From Deltaproteobacteria bacterium (GTDB taxonomy: Bacteria; Desulfobacterota; Desulfobacteria; Desulfobacterales; Desulfatirhabdiaceae), in NCBI GenBank assembly GCA_021778975.1, contig JAJYBO010000098.1, positions 1 to 9,581 of the forward strand: a stretch of 9,581 bases of DNA. Direction: 5' to 3'. Below are positions 6,637 through 9,581 of this stretch, one piece after another. The position numbers and the translations under genes are program-made. The notes beneath the pieces are model-generated. The model made no database searches. It was not told where the DNA came from and was given only the letters and a program-made list of their open reading frames with translations. Each line of letters begins with the position of its first letter. Positions within the stretch are counted from its first letter, which is position 1.

Positions 6637-7476
6637 TTGAAAACCCGGATCACCATTCTTTGCGACAATTATGCAGGCGCTCCGTTTTTGATCGGAGAGC
6701 ATGGCTTCAGCGCTCTGATCGAACAGGACAACAAGCGTTTTCTGTTTGACACCGGATCCGGCGTCGGGCTGGAATCCAACCTGAAACTGTTGGGAAAAAC
6801 CCTCAAGGGGGTTTCCCGCATTTTTCTCAGTCATGGCCACTACGATCATACCGGAGGGCTGGCATGGGCGATCCAGGAAACAGGGCCTGTGAATGTGACC
6901 GCACATCCCGAGCTTTTTTCCAGGCATATGGCAAAAAGTCCACTGTTTGAAGCCAGCGAACCCAGGTATATCGGAAGCCCTTCCACGCAGAACGAGCTGG
7001 AATCACTTGGCGCGGCGTTTACCTGGATTGACCGCACCACAAAAGTGGAAGACGGCCTGTGGTTTGTTACCGGCGTGACTTGCAAACCGGAGCAGACCCT
7101 TCACGATCCGCAGCTTGTCCTGAAGCAGGGAGATGCCGTGGTGCAGGATACCATTATTGATGACGCCAGTCTCCTGATTGAAACCGATACCGATCCGGTG
7201 CTGCTTTTGGGGTGCGCTCATGCCGGTGTCATGAATATTTTAGATCACCTTCGTGAGAGCATGAAAATTCAGAAACTTCGCGCCATTCTGGGCGGCACGC
7301 ATCTGATGTTTTTTTCTCCGGAGATGACCCTGCCTGTCATCAAGCGTATCGAGGAATTCGGCGTATCGCAGATCGCTGTGTCCCACTGCACCGGAATGCG
7401 GTCGGCGATCACCCTGGCTGGGCATTTTAAGGACAGGTTTGCAGCAGCGGTGACCGGGAGCGTCTTTTCGTTTTAG
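6637..7476 (+). CDS. MBL-fold metallo-hydrolase, dihydropterin-synthase-like (COG1237 type)
   Basis: This is a 279 aa cytoplasmic metallo-beta-lactamase-fold protein. The zinc motif is SHGHYDHTGG (H66, H68, D70, H71). Further family motifs are VTAHPELF (H90), LLGCAHAGVMN (H195), GGTHL (219-223) and SHCTG (249-253). The GCAHAG...GGTH...HCTG series is typical of proteins related to the archaeal enzyme annotated as 7,8-dihydropterin-6-methyl-4-(beta-D-ribofuranosyl)aminobenzene-5'-phosphate synthase. In bacteria the substrate of these proteins is unknown, so only the fold and family are claimed. The start is taken as TTG at 6637 because a perfect AGGAGG (6625-6630) lies 6 bases upstream and the conserved ITILCDNYAG begins two to three residues later. 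The in-frame ATG at 6556 would place the strong leader hairpin inside the coding region and has no homology. An unusual structured leader precedes it. Confidence 0.9.
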   Translation: MKTRITILCDNYAGAPFLIGEHGFSALIEQDNKRFLFDTGSGVGLESNLKLLGKTLKGVSRIFLSHGHYDHTGGLAWAIQETGPVNVTAHPELFSRHMAKSPLFEASEPRYIGSPSTQNELESLGAAFTWIDRTTKVEDGLWFVTGVTCKPEQTLHDPQLVLKQGDAVVQDTIIDDASLLIETDTDPVLLLGCAHAGVMNILDHLRESMKIQKLRAILGGTHLMFFSPEMTLPVIKRIEEFGVSQIAVSHCTGMRSAITLAGHFKDRFAAAVTGSVFSF

Positions 7477-7511
7477 CCGGGAAGCTTGATGCAGATGGAT
7501 TGAGGTGAACT

Positions 7512-7544
7512 ATGTGGGACATGAATGAAATTACCAAAAAGTGA
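7512..7544 (+). other. Ten-codon ORF with a strong ribosome site, possible leader peptide
   Basis: GAGGTGA (7502-7508) lies just before an ATG that opens a 10-codon frame, MWDMNEITKK, ending in TGA. The same frame stays open for 15 further codons after that TGA, then meets TAG near 7590. It lies in the 142-base gap before the DUF255 gene. A real leader peptide, a degraded gene start and chance are all possible. Nothing in the peptide (no run of one amino acid) suggests classical attenuation. Confidence 0.2.
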
Positions 7545-7603
7545 CGCGTCGATAAAATAAAACCGGATCGGGTGTTGATGATGTTATAGAATCTCCCAAA
7601 ATT

Positions 7604-7609
7604 TATAAT
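7604..7609 (+). promoter_or_regulatory. TATAAT -10 box directly before the DUF255 gene
   Basis: A perfect TATAAT ends 9 bases before the ATG at 7619. No good -35 sits at 16-18 bases; the nearest TTGATG (7575-7580) is 23 bases away. Transcription from this box would begin about 7616, giving an almost leaderless message. This fits the absence of a ribosome site before 7619. Confidence 0.35.
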
Positions 7610-7618
7610 GGCGCCAAG

Positions 7619-9457
7619 ATGACCTCTACCAACCAACTGATTCACGAAAAAAGCCCCTATCTCCTGCAGCATGCCCGCAATCCGGTCAACTGGCAGCCCT
7701 GGGGAGATGAAGCTTTCGCGGCCGCCGCGGCGGCGGATAAGCCCCTGTTTCTGTCTGTGGGATATGCCACATGTCACTGGTGTCATGTCATGGAGCGGGA
7801 ATCTTTCGAAAACCCGGAAGTGGCGGCGGCGCTGAACGACACATTTGTCTGCGTCAAGGTGGATCGGGAGGAGCGCCCGGATATCGACGCCGTTTATATG
7901 GCGGCCTGCCACCTGATGGGCGGCCGCGGCGGCTGGCCGCTCACCGTATTGCTCATACCGGACAGAAAGCCGTTTTTCGCGGCAACCTACCTTCCGCCAG
8001 ACAGCCGTTTCGGTCAGATCGGTGTTCTGGATCTGTGTCGTCAAATCAAGGCGCTGTGGGTTTCAGAGCGTTCAAAGATTCTGAATGCGGCCGATGAGGT
8101 TGCGGCTCGGTTGGCATCATCCTTTGCGTTCCAACACTCTGAAGTTCTGGATATGCAGCCGATAGAAACCGCCTGTACGGAACTGTGCAAACGGTTTGAC
8201 GCGGATTACGGCGGTTTTGAACCCGCGCCTAAATTTCCTTCCCCGCACCGTCTGCTGTTTCTGCTTCAACGCTTTGAGAAAAACGGCGATATCGCGGCGC
8301 TGAAGATGGCGGAGACCACTCTTTCCGCCATGAGGTGCGGTGGTATCTGGGATCATGTCGGGTTCGGATTTCATCGTTATTCCACAGACGCGCAATGGCT
8401 CCTGCCGCATTTTGAAAAAATGCTCTACGATCAGGCGTTGACGGCGCTGGCGTACATGGGGGCGTTCCAATTGACCCAAAATCCACTGTACGCTCAGGCG
8501 GCCGAGGCTGTTTTTGCTTATGTCCTGAGAGATATGACGTCTAAATCCGGGGCTTTTTTCACGGCGGAGGATGCGGACAGCGAGGGCAGGGAAGGGCAGT
8601 TTTATGTCTGGACGGACGACGAATTCCATGATGTTGTATCTGATGTTCCGCACTGGAAATCCATTTTGAATGTCCGGCCTGAGGGTAATTTTCATGATGA
8701 AGCCACCGGGAAGCCGTCTTTATCCAATATCCTGCATACCGGAAAACCGCTGACATGGTGGGCGCAGCGACTGAACGTCTCCGAAAGCGATCTGGAAGCC
8801 CAGTGGACAGAACTGCGACAAAAGCTCTTTGATATCCGCAGTCGGCGGGTTCATCCTTTCAAAGACGATAAAGTTCTGACGGACTGGAACGGGCTGATGA
8901 TCGCCGCCTTTTCCGGAGCCACCGGTCCGCTGCGCCGGAAAGACTACGAACAGGCGGCGGAGCGGGCCGCGAACTTTGTGTTAAGCCGGCTTTCGGACGC
9001 CACAGGATGTCTGTATCACCGGTATCGAGATGGGCAGGCGGCGATTCCGGGGTTCGCCGATGATTATGCGTTTGTGATTTACGGGTTGCTGGCGCTCTAT
9101 GACGCCACACATCGTTCCCGGTGGCTGGAAGAAGCCGTCCGTTTGCAGACGCTTATGGATGAAAAATTTCTGGATGGAGATTCCGGCGGATATTTCATGA
9201 CGGAAGACACTCGCGAGCTTCCGGCGCGTCCCAAAGAACTTTATGACGGAGCGATGCCTTCCGCCAACTCGGTATCTCTGGTCAATTTGAATACCCTGTT
9301 CCTCCGGACTGGTGGCAATCGCTGGCGGGATAAAGCCATGAAGCTGGCGCATGCTTTCGGAGGAACCGTAAGCGCCCAGCCGCTGGCGTTCACGTTTTTT
9401 CTGACGGGGCTGGACGCGCTTCTGCAAGCCGTGATTCCGGCCCCAAAACACCTTTGA
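7619..9457 (+). CDS. YyaL/SPATA20-type thioredoxin-domain protein (DUF255), C-terminally truncated
   Basis: This 612 aa protein belongs to the COG1331 family: an N-terminal thioredoxin-like domain followed by an (alpha/alpha)6-barrel like those of sugar epimerases and glycosidases. Its biochemical role is not established. The family opening is clear: NQLIHEKSPYLLQHARNPVN at 5-24, then SVGYATCHWCHVMERESF (46-63) with the CxxC pair C52/C55, and VDREERPDID (81-90). Barrel motifs include GGIWDHVGFGFHRY (241-254), HFEKMLYDQA (264-273), AEDADSEGREGQFYVW (316-331), VLTDWNGLM (419-427) and LYDGAMPSANSVSLVNL (541-557). Homologues I recall are about 680-700 aa and continue past the LDALL region into a further conserved segment. 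Here the frame ends at a TGA whose GA belongs to a palindromic repeat (9456-9579), so the last 60-80 residues appear lost. No Shine-Dalgarno precedes the ATG, but homology begins within five residues, so this start is firm. Confidence 0.9.
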   Translation: MTSTNQLIHEKSPYLLQHARNPVNWQPWGDEAFAAAAAADKPLFLSVGYATCHWCHVMERESFENPEVAAALNDTFVCVKVDREERPDIDAVYMAACHLMGGRGGWPLTVLLIPDRKPFFAATYLPPDSRFGQIGVLDLCRQIKALWVSERSKILNAADEVAARLASSFAFQHSEVLDMQPIETACTELCKRFDADYGGFEPAPKFPSPHRLLFLLQRFEKNGDIAALKMAETTLSAMRCGGIWDHVGFGFHRYSTDAQWLLPHFEKMLYDQALTALAYMGAFQLTQNPLYAQAAEAVFAYVLRDMTSKSGAFFTAEDADSEGREGQFYVWTDDEFHDVVSDVPHWKSILNVRPEGNFHDEATGKPSLSNILHTGKPLTWWAQRLNVSESDLEAQWTELRQKLFDIRSRRVHPFKDDKVLTDWNGLMIAAFSGATGPLRRKDYEQAAERAANFVLSRLSDATGCLYHRYRDGQAAIPGFADDYAFVIYGLLALYDATHRSRWLEEAVRLQTLMDEKFLDGDSGGYFMTEDTRELPARPKELYDGAMPSANSVSLVNLNTLFLRTGGNRWRDKAMKLAHAFGGTVSAQPLAFTFFLTGLDALLQAVIPAPKHL

Positions 9458-9579
9458 CGGCTTCGTAAAAAGTCCGGATGCTGCGTTGCGCTGCATCTTT
9501 CGTCGTTGCGGCGTACCATAAGTACGCATCACTCCTCAAGATTTGCGCGCCTTGCCTGCGGCCTTTTTACAAAGCCGTC
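9456..9579. repeat. Palindromic MITE-like repeat with 17 bp terminal inverted repeats
   Basis: The left end GACGGCTTCGTAAAAAG (9456-9472) and the right end CTTTTTACAAAGCCGTC (9563-9579) are inverted repeats matching at 16 of 17 positions. In the centre GCGTAC (9511-9516) and GTACGC (9522-9527) flank a 5-base loop, so the 124 bp unit can fold on itself as one long imperfect hairpin. It has no room for a transposase. From memory, units opening with this kind of GACGGCTTCGTAAAAAG end are abundant between genes in desulfobacterial genomes; that point is recollection. A target duplication cannot be assessed because only two bases follow the right end. It overlaps the stop of the DUF255 gene. Confidence 0.75.
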
Positions 9580-9581
9580 TG

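Noticed and set aside
7543..7550. Perfect 8 bp palindrome GACGCGTC
   Set aside because: It is a single short palindrome with no second copy or flanking symmetry; chance is sufficient.
7427..8044. 205-codon minus-strand frame across the MBL/DUF255 gap
   Set aside because: Most of it is antisense to the strongly conserved N-terminus of the YyaL-type protein, and the predicted product has low-complexity, unrecognisable sequence.
8981..9532. 183-codon minus-strand frame running into the repeat at the right end
   Set aside because: It is antisense to the YyaL-type barrel, and its start lies within the palindromic repeat. No homology features are visible.

Overview
This is an ordinary-looking chromosomal segment of a Gram-negative anaerobe, most likely a member of the Desulfobacterota (Desulfobacteraceae-like sulfate reducers). 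That placement is inference. It rests on the moderate GC content, the form of the glycogen enzymes, the small protein next to an M29 peptidase, and a roughly 124 bp palindromic repeat at the right end that resembles, from memory, repeats scattered through such genomes. No rRNA, tRNA, CRISPR array, transposase or phage gene was seen.

Left arm (1-3026, minus strand): a two-gene glycogen block transcribed leftward. It holds a complete alpha-glucan phosphorylase (850 aa) followed 63 bp later by a glycogen/starch synthase, of which only the first 136 or so codons lie in the window. Together they would handle glycogen synthesis (ADP-glucose to alpha-glucan) and phosphorolytic mobilisation (to glucose-1-phosphate).

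Divergent control region (3027-3279): about 250 bp with candidate promoters in both directions and a clean inverted repeat next to the candidate -35 of the glycogen block.

Right arm (3280-9457, plus strand): a co-directional run of genes. In order they are a small helical protein of unknown function (84 aa), an M29-type metallo-aminopeptidase with all expected metal ligands, an extended SDR nucleotide-sugar epimerase/dehydratase, a possible 30-codon ORF that overlaps the epimerase stop codon and runs to the next start, a WrbA-type flavoprotein NAD(P)H:quinone oxidoreductase, an MBL-fold hydrolase of the dihydropterin-synthase-like (COG1237) type that starts at TTG, and a YyaL/SPATA20-type thioredoxin-domain protein (DUF255). 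The first three to five genes are closely spaced. The last two each follow a gap of about 140-150 bp with its own signals. The products look like housekeeping or stress-related functions rather than one obvious pathway.

Right end (9456-9579): a palindromic repeat with 17 bp near-perfect terminal inverted repeats. Its first two bases complete the TGA stop codon of the YyaL-type gene, which ends well short of the family's usual length, so the element seems to have truncated that gene.

I see no clear new multi-gene system. The points most worth a second look are the attenuator-like set of mutually exclusive pairings upstream of the MBL gene, the repeat that cuts the YyaL-type gene, the possible coupled mini-ORF before wrbA, and the apparently leaderless start of the YyaL-type gene.
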